NCBI RefSeq assembly: GCF_013408985.1
Contig: NZ_JACBZT010000001.1
Coordinates: forward strand, 1,612,001-1,676,000
Direction: 5' to 3'
Origin: Petropleomorpha daqingensis
Lineage (GTDB): Bacteria; Actinomycetota; Actinomycetes; Mycobacteriales; Geodermatophilaceae
DNA: 64,000 nt
Positions 1 through 8,432 of the stretch are shown one piece after another (the first letter of the stretch is position 1; each line of letters opens with the position of its first letter). Both the position numbers and the translations under genes were made by a program. The notes beneath the pieces are model-generated. The model was not told where the DNA came from, did not search any database, and worked only from the letters and a program-made list of their open reading frames with translations.

Positions 1-1
1 C

Positions 2-295
2 AGCGGCTCGTACGCCGCGCTGGCGCCGGTGCCCGGGGCGGTGACGGTCACCGTGCTCAGCGAGCGGTCCGACGGCAGCCGCGCCGTCGTCAGCCACTTC
101 AACAAGGCGCACAAGGGGCGGCTGGCGCGGTTCCTCGCGACCACCACGGCCGAGCCCACGGACGTCGGCCGGCTGCGGGCGCTGCTGCGGCGCAACGGCT
201 TTCCGGTGGAGGCCGACGGCTCGGCGCTGACGCTCGTCGTCCCGGCCGACCAGGTGGTCACCACCCGCGCTCAGCGTGGGAACCTCGCAGGGTGA
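2..295 (+). CDS. yaaA: YaaA-family (UPF0246) peroxide-stress protein, 3' part only
   Basis: The open frame runs in from the left edge (codons from position 2) and ends at TGA 293-295. The visible ~97 residues contain the C-terminal signature of the YaaA family, VVSHFNKAHKGRLAR at about residues 23-38, followed by a helical tail. Family knowledge: YaaA proteins bind DNA and limit iron-dependent oxidative damage in E. coli. The actinobacterial members are annotated by similarity only. The stop overlaps the GTG start of the amidase (GTGA), so the two are probably translationally coupled. The N-terminal part lies outside the window. Confidence 0.8.
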   Translation, partial: SGSYAALAPVPGAVTVTVLSERSDGSRAVVSHFNKAHKGRLARFLATTTAEPTDVGRLRALLRRNGFPVEADGSALTLVVPADQVVTTRAQRGNLAG

Positions 296-1704
296 GTCAC
301 GACCTCTGCTTCACCCCGGCGACGGAGCTGGCGGCGCTGATCCGCGGCCGGACGGTGTCGGCGCGCGAGGTTCTCGACGCGCACCTGGATCGCATCGAGC
401 GGGTCAACCCCGCGCTGAACGCGATCGTGACCCTCGACGTCGAGGGCGCGCGGGCGGCGGCCGACGCCGCCGACGCGGCGCTCGCGGCGGGGGAGCCGGT
501 CGGCCCGCTGCACGGGCTGCCCGTGGCGCACAAGGACACCCACGCGACCGGGGGCCTGCGGACGACGTGGGGCTCGCCGCTGTTCTCGAACACCGTGCCC
601 GCCCGCGACGAGCTCGTGGTCGCGCGGCTCGGTCGAGCGGGCGCGGTGCGGGTCGGGAAGACGAACGTGCCGGAGTTCGCGGCGGGATCGCACACGTTCA
701 ACCCGGTCTTCGGCGTGACGCACAACCCGTACCGGCACGGGCTCTCGGCCGGCGGGTCCAGCGGGGGAGCGGCGGCCGCGCTGGCCGCCGGGCTCGTGCC
801 GGTGGCCGAGGGCTCGGACATGGGCGGTTCGCTGCGCAACCCGGCGGCGTTCTGCAACGTCGTGGGCCTGCGGCCGACACCGGGCCGGGTGCCGTCGTGG
901 CCGGCGCCGCTGGGCTGGTCGACGCTGTCGGTGCAGGGGCCGATGGGGCGCACGGTCGCCGACGTCGCGCTGCAGCTGTCGGTGATCGCGGGGCCGGATC
1001 TGCGGGTGCCGATCTCGCTGGAGACGCCGGGCGCCGTCTTCGCCGAGCCGCTGCCCACGTCGCTGGACGGGCTGCGGGTCGCGTGGACGCCGGACCTCGG
1101 CGGGCGGGTGAGGGTCGACCCGGCGGTGACCGAGGTGCTCATGGCGCAGCTGGGGGTGTTCCGCGACCTCGGGGCGCGGGTCGACGAGGACTGCCCCGAT
1201 CTGACCGACGCCGACGAGGTGTTCGGGACGCTGCGGGCGTGGCTGTTCGAGCAGGCGCACCTGGAGAAGTCGCGGCGGACCCCGGAGCTGGTCAAGGAGA
1301 GCATCCGCTGGAACGCCGAGATGGGCGCGAAGCTCACCGGCGCCGACGTCGCCCGCGCCGAGGTGGCGCACACGAAGCTGTACGAGCGGATGGTGGCGTT
1401 CTTCGAGCGGTACGACGTCCTGCTGGCGCCGACGACGCAGGTGCTGCCGTTCCCGGTCGAGATGGAGTACCCGACCGAGATCGGGGGAGTGCCGCAGGAG
1501 AACTACCTGGAGTGGATGCGCTCCTGCACGCTGTTCTCCCCGACCGGCTGCCCGGCGCTCTCGGTGCCGGGCGGGTTCACGCCGGACGGGCTGCCGGTCG
1601 GTCTGCAGATCGTCGGGCCGCCGCGCGCCGACCGGCGGGTGCTGGAGGTCGGGCACGCCTTCGAGCAGGCGACCCGCTTCGGCGACCGTCGTCCGCCCCT
1701 CTGA
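292..1704 (+). CDS. Amidase (amidase-signature family)
   Basis: A 470-aa cytoplasmic hydrolase that should cleave carboxamide bonds through the Ser-cisSer-Lys triad of the amidase-signature fold. All three catalytic positions are visible: Lys81 in VAHKDT, the cis-Ser at 156 in the GGSSGG turn, and the nucleophile Ser180 in DMGGSLRNPA. Length fits family members of 450-500 aa. The substrate cannot be read from sequence; the architecture resembles general acetamidase/aryl-amidase-like members and not GatA, because no gatC/gatB neighbours are present. The GTG start overlaps the stop of the upstream yaaA-like gene. A hairpin lies beyond its stop and before the convergent glutamate dehydrogenase. 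Confidence 0.9.
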   Translation: MSHDLCFTPATELAALIRGRTVSAREVLDAHLDRIERVNPALNAIVTLDVEGARAAADAADAALAAGEPVGPLHGLPVAHKDTHATGGLRTTWGSPLFSNTVPARDELVVARLGRAGAVRVGKTNVPEFAAGSHTFNPVFGVTHNPYRHGLSAGGSSGGAAAALAAGLVPVAEGSDMGGSLRNPAAFCNVVGLRPTPGRVPSWPAPLGWSTLSVQGPMGRTVADVALQLSVIAGPDLRVPISLETPGAVFAEPLPTSLDGLRVAWTPDLGGRVRVDPAVTEVLMAQLGVFRDLGARVDEDCPDLTDADEVFGTLRAWLFEQAHLEKSRRTPELVKESIRWNAEMGAKLTGADVARAEVAHTKLYERMVAFFERYDVLLAPTTQVLPFPVEMEYPTEIGGVPQENYLEWMRSCTLFSPTGCPALSVPGGFTPDGLPVGLQIVGPPRADRRVLEVGHAFEQATRFGDRRPPL

Positions 1705-1709
1705 GGCCT

Positions 1710-1738
1710 TCTACGACTCTCTAGCTCTGGGGCTAGAC
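1710..1738 (+). promoter_or_regulatory. Spaced motif TCTACGnnTnTCTA-N9-CTAGAC, copy 1
   Basis: TCTACG at 1710-1715, TCTA at 1720-1723, then nine bases and CTAGAC at 1733-1738. The same spacing recurs at 8384-8412, and a variant is at 7272-7300. This copy lies between two convergent genes, so it is unlikely to be only a promoter for a neighbouring gene. The role is unknown; a protein-binding site is an inference. Confidence 0.4.
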
Positions 1739-1765
1739 CTCCCGAGACGGACCTAGCGGCGGCCG

Positions 1766-1829
1766 ACCCTCGCGGTGTGGTCGGGAACCGCGCGGCATGA
1801 CGCGAGGGCGGCGACGACACCGCGAGGGT
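1766..1829. terminator. Inverted repeat between convergent amidase and glutamate dehydrogenase genes
   Basis: Perfect 13-bp arms (1766-1778 ACCCTCGCGGTGT and 1817-1829) enclose a 38-nt spacer that contains a further CGCGAGGG copy at 1801-1808. It sits between two gene ends, so a bidirectional terminator is likely. There is no U tract, as is common in actinobacteria. Confidence 0.5.
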
Positions 1830-1845
1830 GAAGCCGCCGCCCCCG

Positions 1846-4800
1846 TCAGCGGTGGCGGAGGCCGCGCAGGGTCCGGACGGCGACCAGCAGCTCGGCGAGC
1901 TCCTGGCGGTCCCCGGTCGCGATGTCGGTGAGCTGGCCGGCGGCCCGGCGCTGCGCGATGTCCCACGCCGACGCCCACGCCTCGACCAGGGCCCCCGCGT
2001 CGGCCTTGTCCTTGGACCGCAGCCCCAGGACGTCGGCGGTCAGCGCGGCCTGCTCGGCGGCCAGGTCGTCGCGCAGCGAGGCCCGGGCCATCGAGTTCCA
2101 CCGGCGGTCACGGGGCAGGGCGATGATCTGCTCGCGCAGCGGCACGAGGCCCAGCCGGTCGGCCAGCCGCTGCATGACCTGCCCGGCCAGCGCGATCGGG
2201 GCGCCGGTCTCCTCGGCCACGATCGCCAGGTCCAGCGCCGAGGGCAGCAGGGGAGCGGCGGCGACCTCGGTGGCCAGCGACCCCGGGACGCCGGTCGACT
2301 CCAGCCGCGCGGCCCGGTCGGCGTAGGCCTGCGCCTCCCCGCCGAGCAGCCAGGACGGCAGCCCGGCCCGCACCTCGGCCACCGCGGGGGTGAACCGGCC
2401 GACCACGTCGGCGAGCGGGGCGGGGTGCTCGCTGGTCAGCGCGGGCAGCCGCAGCAGCCACCGGGTCGCCCGCTCGGCCAGCCGCGTCGCCTCGGTGCGC
2501 AGCTCGACCTGGGCGGTCGCCGGCACCTGGTTGTCCAGCGGCCGGACGGCGTTCCACAGCCGGTCGACCTCGAAGACGGCGAGCGCCACGGCGTGCGCGC
2601 GGGTCACCGCGGCCAGCGGCACCCCGGTCTCCTCGGACAGGCGGAACAGCCCGGTGACCCCGGCGATGTTCACCGCCCGGTTGATCAGCGCGGTCGCCAC
2701 GATCTCCCGCCGCAGCGGGTGCGCGGAGATCGCGTCGGGGAAGCGGTCCCGCAACGCCGCCGGGAAGTAGCAGACGAGCAGGTCCTCCAGCGACGGGTCG
2801 TCGGGCAGCGTCGAGTGCAGGACGGCGTCGTCGGTCTCGAGCTTGGCGTAGGCGAGCAGCACCGACAGCTCCGGGCTGGTCAGCGCCTGCCCGTCCCTCC
2901 GCCGCTCGGCCAGCCCGCGCTCGTCGGGCAGCGCCTCGACGCTGCGCACCAGCCGGCCGCTGCGCTCCAGGTGCCGGATGAACCGCTCGTGCGCGTCGAG
3001 CAGCGACCGGGCCGAGGTGGTCTCGGTCGCCAGGGCCGCGTTCTGCGCGTGGTTGTCGGTGAGGACGGCGGCCGCCACCTCGTCGGTCATCGTCCCGAGC
3101 AGCTTCGCCCGGGCAGCGGCGGACAGCAAACCGGCGTCGACCGGCCGGTTCAGCGCGATCTTGATGTTCACCTCGTGGTCGGAGGTGTCCACGCCGGCGG
3201 AGTTGTCGATCGCGTCGGTGTTGACCCGCCCGCCGGCCAGCGCGAACTCCACGCGGCCGCGCTGGGTCAGCCCCAGGTTGCCGCCCTCGCCGACCACGCG
3301 GACCCGCAGCTGCTCGCCGTCCACCCGGACCGCGTCGTTGGCCTTGTCCCCCACCTCGAGATCGCTCTCGTCGCGCGCCTTGACGTAGGTGCCGATCCCA
3401 CCGTTGAACAGCAGGTCGGCCGGCGCGAGCAGGATCGCCCGGATCAGCTCGGTCGGCGCCAGCGCCTCGACGTCGTCGGCCAGCCCGAGCGCCACCCGCG
3501 TCTGCGGCGAGACCGGCACCGACTTCGCCGTCCGCGGCCAGACCCCGCCGCCCTCGCTGATCAGCGACGCGTCGTAGTCGGCCCACGACGAGCGCGGCAG
3601 GTCGAACAGCCGGCGGCGCTCGACGAACGACCTCGCCGCGTCGGGGGAGGGGTCGACGAACACGTGCCGGTGGTCGAACGCCCCGACCAGCCGGATGTGC
3701 TCCGACAGCAGCATCCCGTTGCCGAAGACGTCGCCGGACATGTCGCCGATGCCGACGACGGTGAAGTCCTCCGCCTGCACGTCGACACCGAGCTCGCGGA
3801 AGTGCCGGGTCACCGACTCCCACGCGCCGCGGGCGGTGATGCCCATGGCCTTGTGGTCGTAGCCGACCGACCCGCCGGAGGCGAACGCGTCGCCGAGCCA
3901 GAAGCCGCTGTCGAGCGCCACCTGGTTGGCGATGTCGGAGAAGGTCGCCGTCCCCTTGTCGGCGGCGACGACGAGGTAGGTGTCGTCGCCGTCGTGCCGG
4001 ACGACGCGCTCGGGCGGCACGACCTTGCCGTCGACCAGGTTGTCGGTGAGCGCCAGCAGCGCCCCGATGAACAGCTTGTAGCAGGCGATGCCCTCTGCCT
4101 GGACGGCGTCGCGGCCGGCTCCGTCCGGCGGCGGCTGCTTGACCACGAAGCCGCCCTTGGCGCCGGTCGGCACGATGACGGTGTTCTTCACCATCTGCGC
4201 CTTGACCAGGCCCAGCACCTCGGTGCGCAGGTCCTCCCGGCGGTCCGACCAGCGCAGCCCGCCGCGCGCCACCGCGCCGAAGCGCAGGTGGATGCCCATG
4301 ACCCGCGGGGAGCTGACCCAGACCTCGCGCTTGGGCCGCGGCTCGGGCAGGTCGGGCACCGAGGCGGGGTCGAGCTTGAGCGCCAGCGGGCCACCGGCGT
4401 AGTACGTCGTCCGCTGGGTGGCGCGGACCGCGGCCAGCAGCGCGGACAGCAGCCGGTCGGCGTCCAGCGACTCGACCGCGCCGATCGCGGTGTGCAGCGA
4501 CTCGACCAGGTCCTTCTGCCGGGCCTCGCGCCCGGCGTCCCGGCCGGGGGAGAAGCGGGTCTCGAACAGCGCCACGAGCCGGCCCACGATCTCCGGGTGC
4601 GCGGCCAGCGTCGCCTCGACGTAGTCCTGCCCGAACGGCAGCCCGGTCTGCCGCAGCCACTGCACGTACGCGCGGACGACGGTCACCTGCCGCCAGTTCA
4701 GCCCGGCCAGCAGCACCAGCGCGCCCAGGCCGTCGTCCTCGGCGTCCCCGCGCCAGACCGCACCCATGGCCTCGGTGAACCGCTCGGGCAGCGAGCGCAG

Positions 4801-6792
4801 CAGCGGCAGGTCCTCGACCGTGGTGGTCAGCCCGAAGTCGTAGATCCAGGCCAGCGGCGCGCCGATCCGGTCGATCTCGTACGGCCGCTCGTCGACCACG
4901 TCGACGCCCATGTGCTGCAGCACCGGTAGGACGTCGGAGAGCAGCAGCCGCTGGCCGACGCGGTAGATGGTCAGCCGGCGCTCCGACGGGGCGGCGTCCG
5001 GAGGAGTCCACAGCCGCAGCGCCATCCCGCCGGCGTCCAGGCCCTCGAGCTGCTCGAGGTCGGCGACGGCGCGGGTGGCCGGGAAGTCCTCCTGGTAGGC
5101 GGCCGGGAACGCGTCGGCGACCCGGGCCAGCAGCCGCTCGGCCTCGGCCGGCGGGTGCACCGCGTGCAGCGCCGCGGCCAGCTCGTCGGTCCAGCTGAGC
5201 GCCACGGCGGCCAGCTCGGCCTGCAGCGCCTCGCCGTCGACCTTGGGCCCCTTCGGCGATCCGCGCCGGCCCACCGGCAGGCGGACGACGAAGTGCACCC
5301 GGGCCAGCACCGACTCGGTCGACCAGGCGGTGTACTCGATCGCGGTGCCGCCGAGCCGCTCGAGCAGCAGCTGCTGCATGCGGGTGCGGACCTCGGTGGT
5401 GTACCGGTCCCGCGGCAGGTAGACCAGCGCCGACCAGAACCGGCCGGCCGGGTCGCGGCGCAGGAACAGCCGCGTCTGCCGGCGCTCCTGTAGGTGCAGC
5501 ACGGCCATGGCGACCGGCAACAGCTCATCGGTCCCGATCTGCAGCAGCTCGTCGCGCGGGTAGGTCTCCAGGACGTCGAGCAGCGCCTTGCCGGTGTGGC
5601 TGTCGGCCGGCACGCCGGAGCGGGCGATCACCTCGGCGACGCGGCGGCGCACGAGCGGGACGTCGAGCACGCTCGTGGTGTAGGCGGCGGTGGGGAACAG
5701 CCCGACCAGCCGGTGCTGCTTGACGCCCGCCTCGGCCGGCAGCCGCACACCGACCAGGTCCAGCCAGGCGCGCCGGTGCACCGTGGAGCGGGCGTCGGCC
5801 TTGGTCACCACGAGCAGCGAGTGGCCCGGCGTCCGCGTCGCCTCGGGGGTGCCCAGGACGGCGGCGGTCATGTCGGTGTCGCTGCGGAGCACGCCGAGCC
5901 CGGTGCCGGGGACGGCGCGCGAGGCGGTCTTGCCCCGCGAGGGCACCAGCTCGACGTCGCGCGCGCCGAGGAAGACGAAGTTGCCGTCGGCCAGCCAGCG
6001 CAGCAGCGCGGCGGCCTCGGCGGGGTCGTCGGCCGGGTCGTCGGAGGTCGGCTGCTCGGCGCTGTCGGCCAGCTTCTCCAGCCGGTCGGCCAGCTCCAGG
6101 GCCCGGGTGCGCATCCGCGCGGCGTCCTCGTCGACCGCGCGCACGTCGGCGAGCACCGAGCGCAGGCCGACGACGAGGTCGTGGGCCGCCTCGTCGTCCA
6201 AGGGCCCGTCGAGGACGACGGCCATCCACGACTCGGGCAGGGCGTCGTCACCGCACCCGTCCGGGGAGGGGCTGTCGCAGAACGCCCGGATCCGGCCGGT
6301 CACGTCCCGCCGCACCACGACCACCGGGTGGACGACGTGCTGCAGGGAGATGCCCTGCCGGACGACCTCGGCGGTGACCGAGTCGACCAGGAACGGCATG
6401 TCGTCGGTGACGATGCGGACGATCCCGCGCCCGTCGTCCAGCCGCTGCACGTCGACGGTCGCCGCGCCCTGCGGCCGGACCTCGGCGAGCCTCAGGTGCC
6501 CGAGCGCCAGGCCGGCGAGCTCGGCCGGATCGTGCCCGATGACCTCGGCGGCCGGTTCGCTCCAGTAGTAGCGCTGCAGCAGCGCGGGGACGTCGGAGGG
6601 GCCGCAGCCGGCGGGCAAGCGGGTGCGCTCCCCGACGGCGGTCTCGGCGGCGCGGTCGAGCAGCTCACGCTTCTCGGTGCGCTCGGCCTCCAGTGCGGCG
6701 AGCTCGGTCGGAGCCGCCGGGGGTGGGGGGACCTCGTCGTCCCCCGCTGCGCGTCCCGGGGTCTCCGGGACGACGCCGGTCGTCGTGGCCAT
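1846..6792 (-). CDS. gdh: NAD-specific glutamate dehydrogenase, large (180-kDa) class
   Basis: A 1,648-aa protein, the size of the large bacterial NAD-GDH (GDH-180) class described in Streptomyces and Pseudomonas. It converts glutamate to 2-oxoglutarate and ammonia with NAD+ and acts mainly in catabolism. The first ~750 residues form the N-terminal regulatory region typical of this class. The catalytic core lies at about residues 800-1250: RGGLRWSDRREDLRTEV, then KAQMVKNTVIVPTGAKGG with the substrate and catalytic lysines, then the Rossmann-type VVGIGDMSGDVFGNG. The C-terminal ~350 residues are helical. The start is the ATG at 6792, just downstream of the small holin-family gene on the same strand. 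Large antisense frames inside it are composition shadows. Confidence 0.93.
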   Translation of the reverse strand: MATTTGVVPETPGRAAGDDEVPPPPAAPTELAALEAERTEKRELLDRAAETAVGERTRLPAGCGPSDVPALLQRYYWSEPAAEVIGHDPAELAGLALGHLRLAEVRPQGAATVDVQRLDDGRGIVRIVTDDMPFLVDSVTAEVVRQGISLQHVVHPVVVVRRDVTGRIRAFCDSPSPDGCGDDALPESWMAVVLDGPLDDEAAHDLVVGLRSVLADVRAVDEDAARMRTRALELADRLEKLADSAEQPTSDDPADDPAEAAALLRWLADGNFVFLGARDVELVPSRGKTASRAVPGTGLGVLRSDTDMTAAVLGTPEATRTPGHSLLVVTKADARSTVHRRAWLDLVGVRLPAEAGVKQHRLVGLFPTAAYTTSVLDVPLVRRRVAEVIARSGVPADSHTGKALLDVLETYPRDELLQIGTDELLPVAMAVLHLQERRQTRLFLRRDPAGRFWSALVYLPRDRYTTEVRTRMQQLLLERLGGTAIEYTAWSTESVLARVHFVVRLPVGRRGSPKGPKVDGEALQAELAAVALSWTDELAAALHAVHPPAEAERLLARVADAFPAAYQEDFPATRAVADLEQLEGLDAGGMALRLWTPPDAAPSERRLTIYRVGQRLLLSDVLPVLQHMGVDVVDERPYEIDRIGAPLAWIYDFGLTTTVEDLPLLRSLPERFTEAMGAVWRGDAEDDGLGALVLLAGLNWRQVTVVRAYVQWLRQTGLPFGQDYVEATLAAHPEIVGRLVALFETRFSPGRDAGREARQKDLVESLHTAIGAVESLDADRLLSALLAAVRATQRTTYYAGGPLALKLDPASVPDLPEPRPKREVWVSSPRVMGIHLRFGAVARGGLRWSDRREDLRTEVLGLVKAQMVKNTVIVPTGAKGGFVVKQPPPDGAGRDAVQAEGIACYKLFIGALLALTDNLVDGKVVPPERVVRHDGDDTYLVVAADKGTATFSDIANQVALDSGFWLGDAFASGGSVGYDHKAMGITARGAWESVTRHFRELGVDVQAEDFTVVGIGDMSGDVFGNGMLLSEHIRLVGAFDHRHVFVDPSPDAARSFVERRRLFDLPRSSWADYDASLISEGGGVWPRTAKSVPVSPQTRVALGLADDVEALAPTELIRAILLAPADLLFNGGIGTYVKARDESDLEVGDKANDAVRVDGEQLRVRVVGEGGNLGLTQRGRVEFALAGGRVNTDAIDNSAGVDTSDHEVNIKIALNRPVDAGLLSAAARAKLLGTMTDEVAAAVLTDNHAQNAALATETTSARSLLDAHERFIRHLERSGRLVRSVEALPDERGLAERRRDGQALTSPELSVLLAYAKLETDDAVLHSTLPDDPSLEDLLVCYFPAALRDRFPDAISAHPLRREIVATALINRAVNIAGVTGLFRLSEETGVPLAAVTRAHAVALAVFEVDRLWNAVRPLDNQVPATAQVELRTEATRLAERATRWLLRLPALTSEHPAPLADVVGRFTPAVAEVRAGLPSWLLGGEAQAYADRAARLESTGVPGSLATEVAAAPLLPSALDLAIVAEETGAPIALAGQVMQRLADRLGLVPLREQIIALPRDRRWNSMARASLRDDLAAEQAALTADVLGLRSKDKADAGALVEAWASAWDIAQRRAAGQLTDIATGDRQELAELLVAVRTLRGLRHR

Positions 6793-6850
6793 GAAAACCC
6801 ACGCTATCCCTGACCGTGGCGCCCGTCACGGCGACGCGGCGGGGGAAGGG

Positions 6851-7231
6851 TCAGCGCTCGAGGACCTGGTCGGCGACCCAGCCGACGACGGCGAGGATGA
6901 GCCCGCCGAGGACCGCGGTGAGGAATCCGTCGACCGACAGCCGGTCGGTGAGCGCGGCCGTGAGGCCGAGCAGCGCGGCGTTGATGACCAGCAGGAACAG
7001 CCCGAGGGTGAGCACGACGAACGGCAGCGACAGCAGCCGCAGGATCGGCCCGACGATGGCGTTGACGACGCCGAAGATCAGCCCGATCCAGAGGTAGGTG
7101 CCGAACTCGCCCAGGACCCCGTTCGGGTTCGGATCGACCGAGAGCCCCTTCGGGATGTGGAAGTAGGCCATCCCGTAGAAGGCCGCGGCCAGGATGACCA
7201 CCTTCACCACGAACTTGATCACGGCGGTCAC
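6851..7231 (-). CDS. Phage-holin-family-4 (DUF) small integral membrane protein
   Basis: A 126-aa protein with about four hydrophobic helices (roughly residues 3-25, 45-62, 65-90 and 103-122), including the family-like stretch LPFVVLTLGLFLLVINAALL. It matches the widespread 'phage holin family 4' membrane proteins of actinobacterial chromosomes. Despite the name, these are housekeeping-type genes of unknown function, and nothing phage-like surrounds it. GTG start. It lies 58 bp upstream of the glutamate dehydrogenase gene on the same strand, so the two may be co-transcribed. Confidence 0.8.
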   Translation of the reverse strand: MTAVIKFVVKVVILAAAFYGMAYFHIPKGLSVDPNPNGVLGEFGTYLWIGLIFGVVNAIVGPILRLLSLPFVVLTLGLFLLVINAALLGLTAALTDRLSVDGFLTAVLGGLILAVVGWVADQVLER

Positions 7232-7270
7232 GCTAGCGGGACGACCACGCAGGACACAGCATCTGACGAC

Positions 7271-7310
7271 GTCTACGCCTCTCTAGCGTCGTCGCGAGAG
7301 AGGCGTAGAC
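7271..7310. repeat. Perfect 14-bp inverted repeat overlapping spaced motif, copy 2
   Basis: Arms GTCTACGCCTCTCT (7271-7284) and its exact complement (7297-7310) flank a 12-nt loop. The left arm also begins the TCTACGnnTnTCTA motif shared with 1710 and 8384. It lies in the divergent gap between the holin-family gene and the CheB-like gene. In that position an operator, or a hairpin in the 5' leader, is more likely than a terminator. Confidence 0.55.
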
Positions 7311-7347
7311 CCACCTCGATGCGTCGTGCGCCGCGACCAGGAGGAGG

Positions 7348-8367
7348 ATGAGGGGCGGCCGAGACGTGGCCGCCACCGGTCCGGGGGAGGCGAGTCCGCT
7401 GACCGATCGGCTCGTGGTGGTGGGAGCGTCCGCCGGCGGCCTGGAGGCCCTGCAGCAGCTCGTCGCGGGGCTGCCGGCGGATCTGCCGGCCGCGGTGCTG
7501 GTCGCCGTCCACCTCCAGCCGAGCTCCGACAGCGCCCTCCCGAAGGTGCTCGCCCGTGCCGGGGCCCTCCCGGCTGCCCATCCGCGCACCGGCGAGGCGC
7601 TGCGACCGGGCAGCATCGTCGTCGCCCCGCCGGACCAGCACCTCCTGGTCCACGACTCGAAGGTGCGGCTGTCCCGTGGGCCGCGGGAGAACCGGCAGCG
7701 GCCGGCGATCGACGCCCTGTTCCGCAGCGCGGCTGCGGCGTACGGGCCGGGGGTCGTCGCGGTGGTCCTCTCCGGCGCGCTGGACGACGGAGCGGTGGGC
7801 GCCGCGGCGGTCGCGGCCCAGGACGGCGTCGTCCTGGTCCAGGATCCCGACGAGGCCCGGGTGACCGGGATGCCGCGGGCCGCGCTCGCCGCCGTGCGGC
7901 GGGCGCGGGCGCTCCCGGCAGCAGCGCTGGGCCCCGCCGTGGCCGACCTCGTGCGCCGTCCGGTGGCGGAGCGCGGGGGAGTCGGTGCGCAGCAGGAAGG
8001 AAGAGTGGTCATGGAGCAACCGCCCACCGCGACGAGCGAGCTCGGCACCCCCGCGGCGCTCGGCTGCCCCGAGTGCCAGGGCGGGATGTTCGAGTCGGCA
8101 CCGGACGGCGCAGTCATCTACACCTGCCACGTCGGGCACGCCTGGTCGGCGCAGACCCTGCTGGACGCGGAGCGGCAGAGCGTGGAGGGCGCGATCTACA
8201 ACGCCGCGTCCAAACTGCTGGAGATGGCCGCGGTGCACCGGCGGCTGGCTCAGCACGCCGAGCGCGGCGACGGCGACCCAGGGGAGCACCTCCGGGCAGC
8301 CGAGGCGGCCGAGGAGCGCTCGCGGCGGATCCAGGAGCTCGCCACCGAGGATCCCGGCCCGGACTGA
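7348..8367 (+). CDS. CheB-type methylesterase without receiver domain, with C-terminal Cys/His module
   Basis: 339 aa. Residues ~20-205 form a CheB catalytic domain with the family triad: Ser28 in GASAGG, His55 in AVHLQPSSDS and Asp147 in SGALDDG. It should remove methyl groups from receptor glutamates, or act as a protein-glutamate esterase/deamidase. The N-terminal CheY-like receiver of classical CheB is missing, so activity would not be gated by CheA phosphotransfer in cis. After a ~30-residue linker, Cys240, Cys243, Cys260 and His264 look like a small zinc-binding module, followed by a helical tail. A classical CheB is encoded separately at 15.7-16.9 kb. AGGAGGAGG abuts the ATG at 7348, and GTG 7366 is an alternative start. 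An AAA ATPase follows. Confidence 0.82.
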   Translation: MRGGRDVAATGPGEASPLTDRLVVVGASAGGLEALQQLVAGLPADLPAAVLVAVHLQPSSDSALPKVLARAGALPAAHPRTGEALRPGSIVVAPPDQHLLVHDSKVRLSRGPRENRQRPAIDALFRSAAAAYGPGVVAVVLSGALDDGAVGAAAVAAQDGVVLVQDPDEARVTGMPRAALAAVRRARALPAAALGPAVADLVRRPVAERGGVGAQQEGRVVMEQPPTATSELGTPAALGCPECQGGMFESAPDGAVIYTCHVGHAWSAQTLLDAERQSVEGAIYNAASKLLEMAAVHRRLAQHAERGDGDPGEHLRAAEAAEERSRRIQELATEDPGPD

Positions 8368-8383
8368 CGACACGCTCGGGCGT

Positions 8384-8412
8384 TCTACGGATGTCTACGG
8401 CGCTCGCTAGAC
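8384..8412 (+). promoter_or_regulatory. Spaced motif TCTACGnnTnTCTA-N9-CTAGAC, copy 3
   Basis: TCTACG at 8384-8389, TCTA at 8394-8397, nine bases, then CTAGAC at 8407-8412: the same element spacing as the 1710 copy. It ends 8 bp before a -10-like TACGGT (8420-8425), so a bound protein here could control the ATPase gene. GTCTA and TAGAC also form an inverted pair. Confidence 0.45.
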
Positions 8413-8419
8413 GGCCCCA

Positions 8420-8425
8420 TACGGT
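8420..8425 (+). promoter_or_regulatory. -10-like hexamer TACGGT for a leaderless ATPase mRNA
   Basis: TACGGT fits TAnnnT and is followed by 7 nt and then GTG at 8433. This spacing places the transcription start at the start codon. No Shine-Dalgarno sequence is present, which supports a leaderless message. Confidence 0.4.
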
Positions 8426-8432
8426 GCTCGAC

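Noticed and set aside
1828-4929. 1,033-aa plus-strand frame opposite the glutamate dehydrogenase gene
   Set aside because: It is rich in Arg/Gly/Gln/Val/His with no domain and lies fully antisense to a complete, motif-rich enzyme. In this GC-rich DNA, long antisense frames are codon-composition shadows. The same applies to the long plus-strand frames opposite the che genes, asnO, ngg and otsA.
6851-7231. Prophage remnant, from the 'holin family' name
   Set aside because: No integrase, terminase, lysin or tail genes nearby; this family is a chromosomal membrane-protein family in actinobacteria.
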